Shown one piece after another: positions 1 through 9,179 of a stretch of 64,000 bases of DNA (position 1 is the first letter of the stretch; each line of letters opens with the position of its first letter). The stretch is from NCBI RefSeq assembly GCF_030816615.1, contig NZ_JAUSYD010000001.1, positions 7,455,593 to 7,519,592 of the forward strand, in the 5' to 3' direction. Below the pieces are notes generated by a model. It did not search any database and was not told the origin of the DNA. It saw nothing but the letters and a program-made list of their open reading frames with translations. Source of the DNA: Streptomyces sp. B1I3 (GTDB lineage Bacteria > Actinomycetota > Actinomycetes > Streptomycetales > Streptomycetaceae). Position numbers and translations under genes: made by a program.

Positions 1-1
1 C

Positions 2-607
2 CTGGCCGAGCCGTTCGCGCGCCGCCGCGAGGTCCTGGAGGCACTGTTCGCCGGTCACTGGCTGGGACCGCCGTGGACGCTGTGCCCCTCGACCACTGAC
101 CCCGTGATTGCAGGGGAGTGGCTGTATGAGTGGACCGACGTCCCCGGCCTCGAAGGCGTCGTGGCCAAGAGCCTGACGGGCCGCTACCGGCCGGGCGTGC
201 GCGGCTGGACCAAGGTCCGCCGCAGGAACTCCACCGAAGCCCTCATCGGCGGTGTAACCGGCTCCCTACACCGCCCCCACGTTCTGCTCCTCGGTCGCCA
301 CGACACCACCGGCCGCCTACGACTGGTGGGGAAGACCGCCCCGCTGAAACCCGGCCCGGCACGGGACCTCGCCGACCACCTCACCGCGGCCGACCCCGAC
401 CACCCATGGACCGGCGTCCGCTTCACCGCATCCTGGAACAGCCGCACCCCACTGGAACCGGTCCTTGTCGCCCCCGTCCTCGTCGCTGAGATCAGCGCCG
501 ACGTCTCACAGGACCACGGAGTATGGCGCCACCCGCTGCGCTACGAACGACTTCGCCTGGACGCCTCCGAAGCCGATGTTCCGCAGTTCGGCGAGACGAG
601 CCCCTGA
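2..607 (+). CDS. ATP-dependent DNA ligase, C-terminal fragment (start lies before the window)
   Basis: The frame is open from the window edge, so the start is not visible. The visible part carries the end of the adenylation domain with EGVVAK and GWTKVRRR, which are ligase motifs IV and V, followed by an OB-fold-like tail ending in WRHPLRYERLRLD. The KxDG lysine would lie upstream of the window. Enzymes of this family seal DNA nicks with ATP, and Streptomyces genomes often carry extra copies. A related but damaged C-terminus lies on the other strand at 15190-15592, and a third 3' tail at 28233-28274. The family call is firm. Whether the complete gene is intact cannot be judged here. Confidence 0.85.
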   Translation: MAEPFARRREVLEALFAGHWLGPPWTLCPSTTDPVIAGEWLYEWTDVPGLEGVVAKSLTGRYRPGVRGWTKVRRRNSTEALIGGVTGSLHRPHVLLLGRHDTTGRLRLVGKTAPLKPGPARDLADHLTAADPDHPWTGVRFTASWNSRTPLEPVLVAPVLVAEISADVSQDHGVWRHPLRYERLRLDASEADVPQFGETSP

Positions 608-719
608 GTCCGCTAGTCTTGGCGCCCCGAGCAGTGCTCGGAGCGTGCGCAGGCACGCAGTGCAGGATCCTGGAGCCCAGTGGCCCGGGAGGTTCAAAAA
701 AACCTCGACACGGTCTAAA

Positions 720-845
720 CCATCGCGGCCAGGCCCCGGTCGCCCGCTCGGCTCGAAGAACAAGCAGTCCGCCACCCGCTACGACGTGGGCAAGACCGTC
801 AGACGTCCGGGCACCCTGATCGAACGTGATCAAGCCCGGCCGTGA
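720..845 (+). pseudogene. C-terminal tail of a DDE transposase (remnant)
   Basis: About 41 codons read as a basic tail containing GRPLGSKN and RYDVGKTV, closing with ERDQARP. I know this pattern as the end of a common Streptomyces transposase type. No catalytic domain precedes it in any frame, because the ligase gene ends at 607, so only the last part of an old insertion survives. Assignment rests on the tail motif alone. Confidence 0.5.
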
Positions 846-891
846 GGCCATGATCTGGGTCTGTCGGTGGCGCCGGGCAGAATGCACTCCC

Positions 892-1314
892 GTGAGCCTC
901 CACTACGAAGTTGTCTTCACGTGCTTCCTCCGGGACGACACGCCCGACACGGTCCTGGCAGCCCTGCGATGGCACCTCGGCCTGGCCCTCGAGCGTCCAG
1001 CAGAGCTCGACGCGGAGGAGCACTCGTATCCACTGCTCTCCCCGGATCCGGACAGTCGCCTGCCAGGAGGCGATTTCGTGTCCCTACGACGCCAGTCCCG
1101 AGGCTTCACGCCCGGTGGTGAGCTCCACGCATGGGGACTGTTCAGCCGCAACCTCTGGCTCGACGACATGATGGGTGACCTCTACAGCGTCCTGGACCTG
1201 CTCGCACCCCACGTCGAAGAACCTGGCTATAGCGGGTACTTCCGGGAGGAGTTCGACACCGAGCCGACCGTCTTCACGTTCCGAGATGGCACCTTCGGGC
1301 CACTGAAACTCTGA
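892..1314 (+). CDS. Hypothetical protein, about 140 aa
   Basis: I do not recognise this protein. The GTG at 892 is preferred because the frame upstream runs through the transposase tail. The product begins SLHYEVVFTCFLRDD. It is acidic, rich in Trp, Phe and Tyr, and ends in FRDGTFGPLKL. It has no signal peptide, no membrane segment and no obvious catalytic motif. A small acidic soluble protein next to mobile elements resembles many orphan immunity or accessory proteins, but no role can be assigned. G/C-rich third codon positions support real coding. Confidence 0.65.
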   Translation: MSLHYEVVFTCFLRDDTPDTVLAALRWHLGLALERPAELDAEEHSYPLLSPDPDSRLPGGDFVSLRRQSRGFTPGGELHAWGLFSRNLWLDDMMGDLYSVLDLLAPHVEEPGYSGYFREEFDTEPTVFTFRDGTFGPLKL

Positions 1315-1360
1315 GTCCAGTTCAGTCTCTGAACGCCGAAAGGGTTAAAGAACAAGCTTA

Positions 1361-2217
1361 GAAGCCATCTCATTTGGACGACTCGGTATTCTGTGCGTCA
1401 TGGTGGGGATCGTTGAGCGGCTGGTGCCGGATGAGTTGTGGGAGTTGTTCCAGCGGGTGGTGCCTGAGGCGCCGTCGCGGCCTCAGGGCGGTGGTCGGCG
1501 TCGGCACGGCGACCGGGAAGTGCTGGCGGCGATCGTCTTCGTGGCCACGTCGGGTTGTACCTGGCAGCAGCTGCCTTCAGCGTCGTTCGGCCCGTCCGGA
1601 GCGACCGCCCACCGGCGGTTCTCGGAGTGGTCGAAGGCCAGGGTGTGGGCCAAGCTCCACCGCCTGGTCCTCGACGAACTCGGTGCCCGCGGAGAGCTGG
1701 ACTGGTCGCGGTGCGCGATCGACTCGGTGAACATGCGGGCCCTGAAAAGGGGGACCTGACAGGTCCGAATCCTGTCGACCGAGGCAAGTACGGCTCGAAG
1801 ATCCACCTGATCACAGAAAGGTCAGGTCTGCCCATATCCGTCGGCATTTCCGGGGCGAACCTGCACGACAGCCAGGCCCTGATCCCGCTCGTGAAGGGCA
1901 TCCCGCCCATCCGCTCGCGCCGCGGCCGGCGACGGCGCAAGCCCGGCAAACTCCACGCCGACAAGGGCTACGACTACCCCCACCTGCGGCGATGGTTACG
2001 CGAACGCGGCATCGCCCACCGCATCGCCCGCAAGGGAGTCGAGTCCTCGCAACGGCTGGGCCGCCACCGCTGGACCGTGGAACGCACCATGGCCTGGCTC
2101 GCCGGCTGCCGCCGCCTCCACCGACGCTACGAACGCAAAGCCGACCACTTCCTCGCCTTCACCAGCATCGCCTGCACCCTCATCTGCTACCGAAGGCTCA
2201 CCAAATGAGATGACTTC
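1361..2217 (+). mobile_element. IS5-family insertion sequence, complete ends
   Basis: The terminal inverted repeats are GAAGCCATCTCATTTGG at 1361-1377 and, inverted, CCAAATGAGATGACTTC at 2201-2217, with one mismatch. The transposase stop codon lies inside the right repeat. I could not see a convincing target duplication: the flanking bases are TTA on the left and GAA on the right. The element sits directly upstream of the AT-richer RiPP-like island. Confidence 0.85.
1400..2208 (+). CDS. IS5-family transposase, expressed through a probable -1 frameshift
   Basis: Two overlapping frames together make one DDE transposase of the cut-and-paste type. The first (ATG 1400) gives the N-terminal DUF4096-like domain and the first catalytic Asp in CAIDSVNMRALK, then stops at 1757-1759. 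The second frame (-1) carries GPNPVDRGKYGSKIHL, ADKGYD (second Asp) and WTVERTMAW (Glu), and stops at 2206-2208. The switch lies at an A4G5 run (1745-1753), where a slippery A-AGG-GGG can be read one base back. Many IS5 relatives use this device, so I read the element as intact rather than broken. Right and left repeats enclose the gene. Confidence 0.85.
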
Positions 2218-2487
2218 GAAGTCGGGATCGTGCTCGCGTGTCAGGTCGCACACCGCGACCAGCATGTCGTTTGATTGACGAAGGCGGTGACTTGCGGATT
2301 GGCGCTCACGGCCTTCGATAGGCCCTCACTGTCGAGCAGGAGGATGCCTTGGTTCAACCAGCCCCGCGGTGGCATTCGGCTGAAGATCGGCTATTCGGGT
2401 TTGGGAATCGACTGATGAACGGTAAAACCACCATGCGTTTCATCGGTTCAGCGTTCCCACTCGACGACTCTATTGAGGAGAATAGAA

Positions 2488-2715
2488 ATGGCCCGCTCTC
2501 TGTCTGAAATTCTTTCCGGTATCGACACCGACAAGGTCAGCATTGATCAGGATGGTCACATTGCAAGTGATGATCCGGATATCGAAGCCCGGCTGGTCGA
2601 ACTCAGGGAAGCTCTCGACGTAAACAGTCTCGCGACTATGGACGACAATAACGGAAGTATGTGTAAATGCACCACCCGTCCCACGCCGATTCAGTCGGGA
2701 TGTGCGCAGAAGTGA
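2488..2715 (+). CDS. Putative RiPP precursor peptide, 75 aa, Cys-containing C-terminus
   Basis: ATG 2488 follows a GAGGAG ribosome site at 2475-2480 with a 7-base gap, which decides the start over the TTG-type start further up. The product has an acidic, helix-prone N-terminal part (SLSEILSGIDTD, then IEARLVELREALDV) that looks like a leader. A short polar C-terminus follows: DDNNGSMCKC, then TTRPTPIQSGCAQK. The last 25 residues hold three Cys and no aromatic residue, so thioether (sactionine or ranthionine-like) links are more plausible than aromatic cyclophanes. It is followed at once by a radical SAM gene. The precursor role is inferred from size, composition and position; I do not recognise the family. 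Confidence 0.7.
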   Translation: MARSLSEILSGIDTDKVSIDQDGHIASDDPDIEARLVELREALDVNSLATMDDNNGSMCKCTTRPTPIQSGCAQK

Positions 2716-3785
2716 CCAATGGTGCCGTAATCCCTCGCGTAGCAGATGATCAGATCGTTACTGCCTTCAGTAACGAGATCCTGCATCTCATCATCCTCCC
2801 CACCGAGCAGTGCAATTTTCGTTGTGTCTACTGCTACGAGGACTTCAGCGTCGGAACCATGAAGGCCCCCGTGATTGCGGGAGTGAAACGGCTGTTGGCA
2901 CGCCGCATCCCGACCCTGAGGCAGCTGCACATCGGATGGTTCGGAGGTGAACCGCTCATTGCACTCAATGTGATTGAGGATATCTCCAAGTCGGTGAAGT
3001 CGCTCACATGTGAACGGTCTGAACTAACGTACACGAGTGAGGTCACGACCAACGCCTACAGGCTTGACTTGGCGACTGCGGAGCGCTTGAGCGAGATGAA
3101 TGTTCGGCATTACCAAATTACGCTGGATGGGCCTCCAGAATTTCACGATCAGACGCGCATCCAGAGAAATGGGCAAGGTTCGTTCGAGCGAGTATGGGGC
3201 AATCTGCTCGCACTCAGGTCAAGTTCTCTCGACCTGAGTATCTCCCTGCGGGTGCACGTCACGCCGGCCAATCTCATTGCGATGCCAGAGTTCCTGCTCC
3301 GGATCCGTAAGGCATTTTTGGATGACCCGAGATTCGTAGTCCTTATCAAGGCTGTGGGTCACTGGGGAGGGCCAAACGACGACAAGTTCGACGTCCTTGA
3401 TGCTACTAAGGGTGCCGACGAGATCAAGGCGCTCGAGGAGCTTGTATCTCGGGAGGCCGGAACGCAATCCGTGTATCACCCGGGAAACGTTTGTTATGCT
3501 TCTCGCCCCAACTCGCTGCTAATTAGAGCTTCGGGGGATGTCGGCAAATGCACAGTAGCATTGTCCGACCCCGCAAACAGTATCGGTCGTCTGCTCGAGG
3601 ACGGGAATCTGGAGCTACGGAGCGATAGCCTCAAGCCGTGGCTCCGGGGCTGGAATAGTGCCGACGCCGACGTTCTCGAGTGCCCACTCGTAGGCCTGCC
3701 GAGATCTTCGGGAGAACCAGTGCTTATGCAAATCGGAGCTGGGCCTGGCGCCCCGAAGGGCGGCCATGGTGAAGCCAGCGAATGA
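2700..3785 (+). CDS. Radical SAM enzyme with truncated SPASM/twitch-like C-terminus (probable RiPP maturase)
   Basis: With ATG 2700 as start, the CX3CX2C cluster motif falls at Cys38, Cys42 and Cys45 (CNFRCVYC), after the strand HLIILPTEQ. GGEPL follows, as expected for SAM binding. Near the C-terminus a Cys, 13 residues, then GX4C (GDVGKC) and a further lone Cys (ECPLVG) match the start of a SPASM or twitch domain. The usual CX2CX5CX3C part is absent. Starts at ATG 2667 (GGAAG 9 bases upstream) or GTG 2712 (overlapping the precursor stop as GTGA) are also possible. Tight overlap with the peptide gene implies coupled translation. The likely job is to cross-link the peptide encoded at 2488-2715; no substrate is proven. 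Confidence 0.85.
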   Translation: MCAEVTNGAVIPRVADDQIVTAFSNEILHLIILPTEQCNFRCVYCYEDFSVGTMKAPVIAGVKRLLARRIPTLRQLHIGWFGGEPLIALNVIEDISKSVKSLTCERSELTYTSEVTTNAYRLDLATAERLSEMNVRHYQITLDGPPEFHDQTRIQRNGQGSFERVWGNLLALRSSSLDLSISLRVHVTPANLIAMPEFLLRIRKAFLDDPRFVVLIKAVGHWGGPNDDKFDVLDATKGADEIKALEELVSREAGTQSVYHPGNVCYASRPNSLLIRASGDVGKCTVALSDPANSIGRLLEDGNLELRSDSLKPWLRGWNSADADVLECPLVGLPRSSGEPVLMQIGAGPGAPKGGHGEASE

Positions 3786-4959
3786 TTTTGCGTATCACTA
3801 TCCACGCATCCAACGCTTCCCCTTGACTTACTGGTCCGAAGGCCTGATCGATTTCTTGCAGAGAAGAACCACTTCGGATTTCGATGAACAGGCAAAGACC
3901 CTGTCATCCCTGAGTAATGCCGCGTTGGTATTCGCCTATCTTGGCCAGCTGGATAAAGCAAAGGAAATCTGCGAGGCGCAGCTTTACTGGCTCGCGAATA
4001 ACGCTAGCGGCTCCGGGGAGTCGTCCCTTTTAAACCGACTGGCTTTGGACCCCTGGGTGAACATGGGGCGATTGCTGGGATACCAAGGAGAAACAAAGAA
4101 GGCTTTGACCCATTTTGCTAATGTACACTCCCTCGCCTCACGCGGCGAGGTTTCTTTTGGGCCGTGTCAAATTACCTCACAGGCTTGGAAAGAAATCGTT
4201 GACAGACACCCGCACATGAAGGGAGTGCCTCAGGCTGTCTATGTGATCGATTCCCTGAAGGCGCTCCTTCAGGCAGGTGACCATCAAGGTGCACTGAACT
4301 TCATTGATTCGTTGAGCTGTATCGAGCATGCAGGCATCCGCTCTCTGGTGAACGAGAGGAGGTTGATCCGCACGCCGCGTCAGGGGTTGCATTACCTAGT
4401 GAACGAGGGGATGCTAATTGCTAAATCTCGCCTGGGTCGGCACGAAGAGGTAATCGCAAACACTGACGATCGGTTGAGCGGCGCCGACATTTATTACGAG
4501 GCGGTCCTCATGCTTTATAATATCGAAAGCCGTCATGTGGCAGGTGTGCCGAGCGCTGCTGGGCGCATCCAGAAATTGTCCATTCTTCTGGCGTGCGGCG
4601 CTTTCGACTCCGTTCCCCCGACGACGCTGCTCCGATTTGTCGAGAAGCTCGGTGATCTGCTTGAGCGGACCGAGAAGGGGAGGCTTGCGCTTGGCGTTTA
4701 CACAAAAGGCCTCGCACTGGCCCGGCAACTTAATGACCAACTTGCTGAGTGGACCTTCCTCAAGTCTCTGATGCGGCTCGATGTCTCATCCGAAGGGCAA
4801 CGGCGTGAATGGAAATCGGCACATCGTCAACTCAGTGCCGTGTGCGAATACAGCGCTGTGCGCCGGGTAGAGGAAACGGCCAACCTTTCAAGCATGCCGG
4901 GAAACGTGCACGAAAAGCTACTGGGCGTTGTCCGGCATGTCACCGGTACCAATTACTGA
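3766..4959 (+). CDS. TPR-like helical repeat protein of the RiPP island, 397 aa
   Basis: The gene starts inside the end of the radical SAM gene (20-base overlap; GAAGGG 5 bases before ATG 3766), so it belongs to the same operon. The product is all-helical, with paired helices such as AALVFAYLGQLDKAKEICEA and LALGVYTKGLALARQL, which are typical of tetratricopeptide repeats. It has no helix-turn-helix, signal peptide or membrane segment. In such a setting a TPR protein could bind the precursor, scaffold the maturase or sense the mature peptide, but that is inference. Base composition is clearly AT-richer than the neighbourhood: the line 4021-4080 has 34 G/C of 60. This suggests transfer together with the two upstream genes. 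Confidence 0.75.
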   Translation: MVKPANDFAYHYPRIQRFPLTYWSEGLIDFLQRRTTSDFDEQAKTLSSLSNAALVFAYLGQLDKAKEICEAQLYWLANNASGSGESSLLNRLALDPWVNMGRLLGYQGETKKALTHFANVHSLASRGEVSFGPCQITSQAWKEIVDRHPHMKGVPQAVYVIDSLKALLQAGDHQGALNFIDSLSCIEHAGIRSLVNERRLIRTPRQGLHYLVNEGMLIAKSRLGRHEEVIANTDDRLSGADIYYEAVLMLYNIESRHVAGVPSAAGRIQKLSILLACGAFDSVPPTTLLRFVEKLGDLLERTEKGRLALGVYTKGLALARQLNDQLAEWTFLKSLMRLDVSSEGQRREWKSAHRQLSAVCEYSAVRRVEETANLSSMPGNVHEKLLGVVRHVTGTNY

Positions 4960-5070
4960 GCTCTTCGAGTTGCCACCGATCGGGTGATGGGCCGCGAAGC
5001 GCAACGAACGAGGCCCCCAGGCTGTTGATCGAGGTGTCTGACGTCTCAATCACGTTGCTCGGAGGCCCCA

Positions 5071-5819
5071 TTGGTCATCCATCCTGCCGCACTCGACCTG
5101 CCGCATGCGCTCGTGGAGTGGGTCACCATGGTGATCGTCACCCGTGAGGGCGACCGACGCTGCAAGCTCCGTCCGTCCCAACGCGCGATCGTGGCCCTGG
5201 TGTACCTTCGCGAACACACCACTCTGGCGAAGATCGCCGCCGGGTTCGGGATCAGCGAGTCCACCGCCCACGCCTACACCAGCGCCGTCATCCACCTGCT
5301 CGCCGACCGTGCACCGGGTCTGCTGAAGACGCTGCGCGAGCACGATCCCGACTTCGTCCTGCTCGACGGGATCCTCGCCGAGTGCGACCGGATCGGCGAC
5401 GGCCGGGCCGACTACTCCCACAAACACCGGCGACATGGCGTGAACGTGCGGGTCGTCACCGACCCCGGCGGCCGGCTGCTGTGGCTCTCGCCCGCCCTGC
5501 CGGGCCGCACTCACGACCTGACCGCCGCCCGCACCCACCGGATCATCCGGATCTGCGAACGCCAGGGCGTTCCCATCGTGGCCGATCTCGCCTACCAGGG
5601 CGCCGGCCCGTGGCTGACCACCGGCATCAAACGCAGGCCCCTGCAGGAACTCACCCCCACCGAGAGGCCCCTCAACCAGGCACTGGCCGCAGCGAGGGCA
5701 CCCGTCGAACGCGGGTTGCGAGGCTGAAGTCCTGGCGAATCTTCCGCAGGTCCCGATGCAGCCCCAACCGCATGACGTCAATCGCCAAGGCCATCCTCAC
5801 TCTGGAGCGGCAACGCTGA
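5071..5819 (+). pseudogene. IS5-group transposase (DDE_Tnp_4 type), frameshifted
   Basis: TTG 5071 opens a frame with an N-terminal helix-turn-helix (KIAAGFGISESTAHAYTSAV) and the DDE domain (LLDGILAECDR, HGVNVRVVTDPGG, LPGRTHDLTAARTH, VADLAYQGAG). It ends early at 5727 after APVERGLRG. The expected continuation RLKSWRIFRRSRC appears in the next frame to 5819. One missing G in the GGG run near 5713 explains the break. A close relative lies on the minus strand at 57509-58249 with the same TTG start. The copy abuts the NACHT fragment and has probably replaced its 5' end. Confidence 0.8.
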
Positions 5820-5878
5820 AGAGGCTCACTGATCAGAAAACTTCTCGTGGCGGATGGGCCTGGTGCTGGCCTGGTTGA

Positions 5879-6664
5879 CAAGCCCGTGCGGCTGAAGGAC
5901 CTGGTCTCGTCCGTGGTGAGAAGCGCACGCTGGGCGAGAAGGATGTGCACAAACTCGCTCGGCCTGCTGGTGGAGCACGCGCCGCCGACGACCAGTGGGC
6001 GGATGTCATCCGTATGGCGGTGGCACAGGGCCGGCCGCGTGAGCGGGCCGAGTTACTCAATCTACTGACGGCCTCCTCTGACAAGCGTGTCCATCTGCTG
6101 GCCATGGCGTGCCTGGAACACGCCACAGAACTCGATCCGGTCGTGCGGCGCAGGGTCCAGGAGGCGGCGGCGACGCTGCTGCCTCCCCGCGGGGATGCCG
6201 AGGTCAAGGAACTGGCACAGATCGGGCCGCTGATCCTGGAATTGCTACCAGGCCCGCAGGCACTGTCCGACGACGAAGCCGAGGCGGTGACGGCGACGGC
6301 GGCGCTGGTCGGCACAGACGCGGCGGTGCCGGTGCTGGCGCGATACCGGAACCATTCCGCGCCGGGGGTCCGGATCAATCTGATGCGGGTGTGGAATCTC
6401 TTCGATGCAGAGGTGTACGCCGACGAGGTAATGGCCCACGTCGACACTCATGACCTGTTCTTCTTCGCCACCTCGCCCTCACAGGTGCGCGCCCTGCCAC
6501 GCCTCGGCAGTCGGACACGAATCGGCGTTACTGGCGACCACGTTCCTGCAGACATCCTGAGAGCACTGCCCCAGCGGGTGGAATACCTCGGCTTCTACGA
6601 AAACACTCTACTGACCGACCTGCGGCCATTCGCCTCTCTACCCTCAGTCCGGAACATGAATCTA
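5879..6664 (+). pseudogene. NACHT/STAND NTPase C-terminal fragment (HEAT-like plus leucine-rich part), interrupted by ISAzo13
   Basis: The frame is open from 5879 and has no start of its own before Met 5945. It contains QWADVIRMAVAQGRPRERAE, LLAMACLEHATELDPVVRRR and VPVLARYRNH, which I know from large Streptomyces NACHT proteins. A leucine-rich stretch follows (VEYLGFYENTLLTDLRPF). Such STAND ATPases act as sensors, several in antiphage defence. The nucleotide-binding half is missing upstream, where the IS5 pseudogene ends. The 3' side is cut at the TA of 6663-6664 by ISAzo13. Removing that element and one TA joins NMNL to EAIPVL and a TAG at 8383-8385. Function is lost in this state. Confidence 0.65.
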
Positions 6665-8362
6665 AGGGCTTGCAGATCATCAAGGTGTTGCTTCCCGCCC
6701 CATGGCTCGTTGATGTGGTATGCGCATCCCAGATGAGATCCGTACCCAACTCGCCGTGAAGTTCGTGGTGTTGTTCCCGCATCTCAACGAGCGGCAACGA
6801 CGGCTGCTGATGGCTGCAGAGGCCCGAGGGCTCGGGCACGGTGGTGTACGGGCCGTCGCGCGGGCAGCCTCGGTGAGTGAGACCACGGTGCGCAAGGGGG
6901 TGTTCGAGTTGGAGGCCGGTGAGGAGCCTCTGGGGCGGGTGCGGAGGCCGGGCGGAGGCCGCAGGAGAGTCGCAGACCTTGATCCGGGGCTGCGGCCGGC
7001 ACTGCTGGCGCTGGTCGAACCGGACGAGCGCGGTGATCCGATGTCACCGCTTCGGTGGACGGTGAGATCGACCCGAATGCTCGCGCGGGAGCTCAACCGG
7101 GCCGGGCACCGGGTCAGTGCCGACACCGTGGGCGACCTGCTGCGGGAGGAAGGCTTCAGCCTGCAGGCCAACGCAAAGACGATCGAGGGGACCCAGCATC
7201 CGGACCGCGATGCCCAGTTCCACCATCTCAACGAGCAGGCCCGCGATCACCGGGACACCGGCCAGCCGGTGATCAGCGTGGACACCAAGAAGAAGGAGCT
7301 TGTCGGCGAGTTCAGGAACAGCGGCCGCCAGTGGCGTCCCGCAGGTGACCCGGTGCCCGTCAGGGTCCACGACTTCACCGACCCGCAGCTGGGCAAGGCG
7401 GTCCCGTACGGAATCTACGACCTCGCGGCGAACACCGGCTGGGTCAACGTCGGCACCGATCACGACACCGCCGCGTTCGCCGTGGAATCGATCCGCCGCT
7501 GGTGGCAAGCCAGGGACACACCGCCTACCCGCAGGCGACACGACTGCTCATCACCGCGGACGCGGGCGGCTCGAACGGCTACCGCACCCGGGCTTGGAAA
7601 CTCGAACTCGCCCAGCTCGCCGCCGAAACTGGGCTGGTCATCACTGTCTGCCATCTGCCGCCCGGCACATCGAAGTGGAACAAGATCGAGCACCGACTCT
7701 TCTCCCACATCACGATGAACTGGCGCGGCCGGCCGCTGGCCAGTCACGAAGTCATCCTCCAGTCCATCGCCGCAACCACCACCCGAACCGGACTACGCGT
7801 CACGGCCCAGCTCGACACCAACACCTACCCGACCGGAGTCCACATTCGTGACGGAGAGATGGCCGCCCTGCCTCTGACCAGGCACTCTTTCCACGGCGAC
7901 TGGAACTACGCCCTCCATCCCCAGCCAGACCCCTCCATCCCGGCGCCCCGAGTACCGCAGACACCGGCCCCGACGTGGAACCAGGCACTACTGTCCGATC
8001 CGGCACTGACCGGGATGTCCCCACAGCAGCTGGATACCCTCACACAGGCCCTGGCCCCGGAAGGCGATAGCCAGCGGGGCCGCCCGCCCCGGCTCACCTT
8101 CCCCGACCAGGTCCTGGCCACCGTGCTCCACCTGCGGATCGCCCTGGCAGCGGAACCTCTCGCGATGCTGTTTGGCAGCAGCCGGACCGGCATACACCGC
8201 ACCCTCCTGAAAATCAGGAGACTGCTGGCGGCACACAACATCACCATCCCGCCGGCGACCACCCCGCCTACCGCCCTGGCGACTCTCCAAGCGCGGGTCC
8301 AGGACCGAAGCAGCTACCCCGACAAGAAGATCAAGACGACGCGTTAATGATCTGCAAGCCCT
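6665..8362 (+). mobile_element. ISAzo13-family insertion sequence with TA target duplication
   Basis: The ends are AGGGCTTGCAGATCAT at 6665-6680 and, inverted, ATGATCTGCAAGCCCT at 8347-8362. They match perfectly over 16 bp and each is flanked by TA (6663-6664 and 8363-8364). The element has split a NACHT-type gene. Length is 1698 bp. Confidence 0.85.
6720..8347 (+). pseudogene. ISAzo13-family transposase, one frameshift
   Basis: The first frame (ATG 6720) carries the helix-turn-helix region, then VISVDTKKKELVGEF, GKAVPYGIYDLAANTGWV and FAVESIRRWW. These are hallmark ISAzo13 sequences, including the first catalytic Asp. Near 7505-7530 the reading frame moves back one base. The protein then continues with TRLLITADAGGSNGYRTR, TVCHLPPGTSKWNKIEHR and MNWRGRPLASHE to a stop at 8345-8347. 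No slippery run is obvious at the junction, so a one-base loss is more likely than programmed shifting. A C-terminal extension of about 120 residues with a helix-turn-helix look follows the core. The terminal repeats remain perfect. Confidence 0.8.
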
Positions 8363-8450
8363 TAGAGGCAATACCGGTGCTTTAGGTGGTTTTCTGGCGT
8401 CTGCTGGTTGCCTTGGTGGGTGGGGCGAGTGTGATTGCTCTGGTGGGCGG

Positions 8451-9167
8451 TTGGGGTGGGTTGCGGTGGTGGGTGTGCTTGAGGTGCCAGTTATCACGGA
8501 CCTGCTTGGTACCCCTACCCAACTCGCCGACGAGGAGGGAACTGTCTCCTGGCACAGCCGCGCCACGATCTGGGGCTCAACTACCTGGACGAAGAAAAGC
8601 ACCGCCCACACACCGCTCCGCTTCCCAGGCCAATATTGCGACCCCGAAACCGGACTTTATTACAATTTCCACTGGCATTACGAACCAGATACAGGGCGAT
8701 ACACCTCACCCGACTCTCTCGGCTTGAGCGCCGCCCCAAATCCCTTGGCATATGTCGTCAATCCCCACACCACCTGCGACCCTCTGGGTTTGATGCCCTC
8801 GGAGTGCAAAAAAGTCGCCTACGGCAAGACAAAGGGTGAAGGTCAGGACCTCAAGCGTTCAGCCACAGTGGGCAACGATCAGTGGCAGTTCAACACCGGC
8901 CATGGATTTGATCGCCCCCACGCAGGCCCCAATGGAGTGCCGAACGACCTGCGAACCACTGGTCTTACGCCCGACCAGATCGAGCAGGGAATCGTTGACT
9001 CCGTGTACTCGCACATAAAAGATGGGGGAACCGTACCCCGCGTCGGCCCTGGGTTCACAGGACCGCTGGACGGGGCAATGACGATGGACGGACACAGCAT
9101 TGGGTATCGCGTTTCCCAGACGTCCGATAATGTGTACCGTGTGGCTACGTATTGGCTCAACCCCTAA
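8451..9167 (+). CDS. Orphan Rhs C-terminal tip: end of the Rhs core plus a variable toxin domain
   Basis: The first third is degraded Rhs core: VITDLLGTPTQLADEEG, PGQYCDPETGLYYNF, TGRYTSPDSLGL, ending at the conserved CDPLGL. The rest (from about SECKKVAYGK) is a polymorphic-toxin domain of about 120 residues, with TGHGFDRPHAGPNGVP and HSIGYRVSQTSDNVYRV. Its His, Arg and Ser/Thr pattern would fit a BECR-type RNase, but I cannot name the class. The large Rhs body and secretion parts are absent. The piece begins just beyond ISAzo13 and has no convincing start, so it is probably a silent tip cassette. The immunity candidate follows 12 bases later. Confidence 0.75.
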   Translation: MGWVAVVGVLEVPVITDLLGTPTQLADEEGTVSWHSRATIWGSTTWTKKSTAHTPLRFPGQYCDPETGLYYNFHWHYEPDTGRYTSPDSLGLSAAPNPLAYVVNPHTTCDPLGLMPSECKKVAYGKTKGEGQDLKRSATVGNDQWQFNTGHGFDRPHAGPNGVPNDLRTTGLTPDQIEQGIVDSVYSHIKDGGTVPRVGPGFTGPLDGAMTMDGHSIGYRVSQTSDNVYRVATYWLNP

Positions 9168-9179
9168 GGAAATAGGCCC

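Noticed and set aside
2488..2715. Aromatic-linked cyclophane (triceptide-like) interpretation of the peptide
   Set aside because: The C-terminal part has no Trp, Tyr, Phe or His, so an aromatic cross-link in the core is unlikely.
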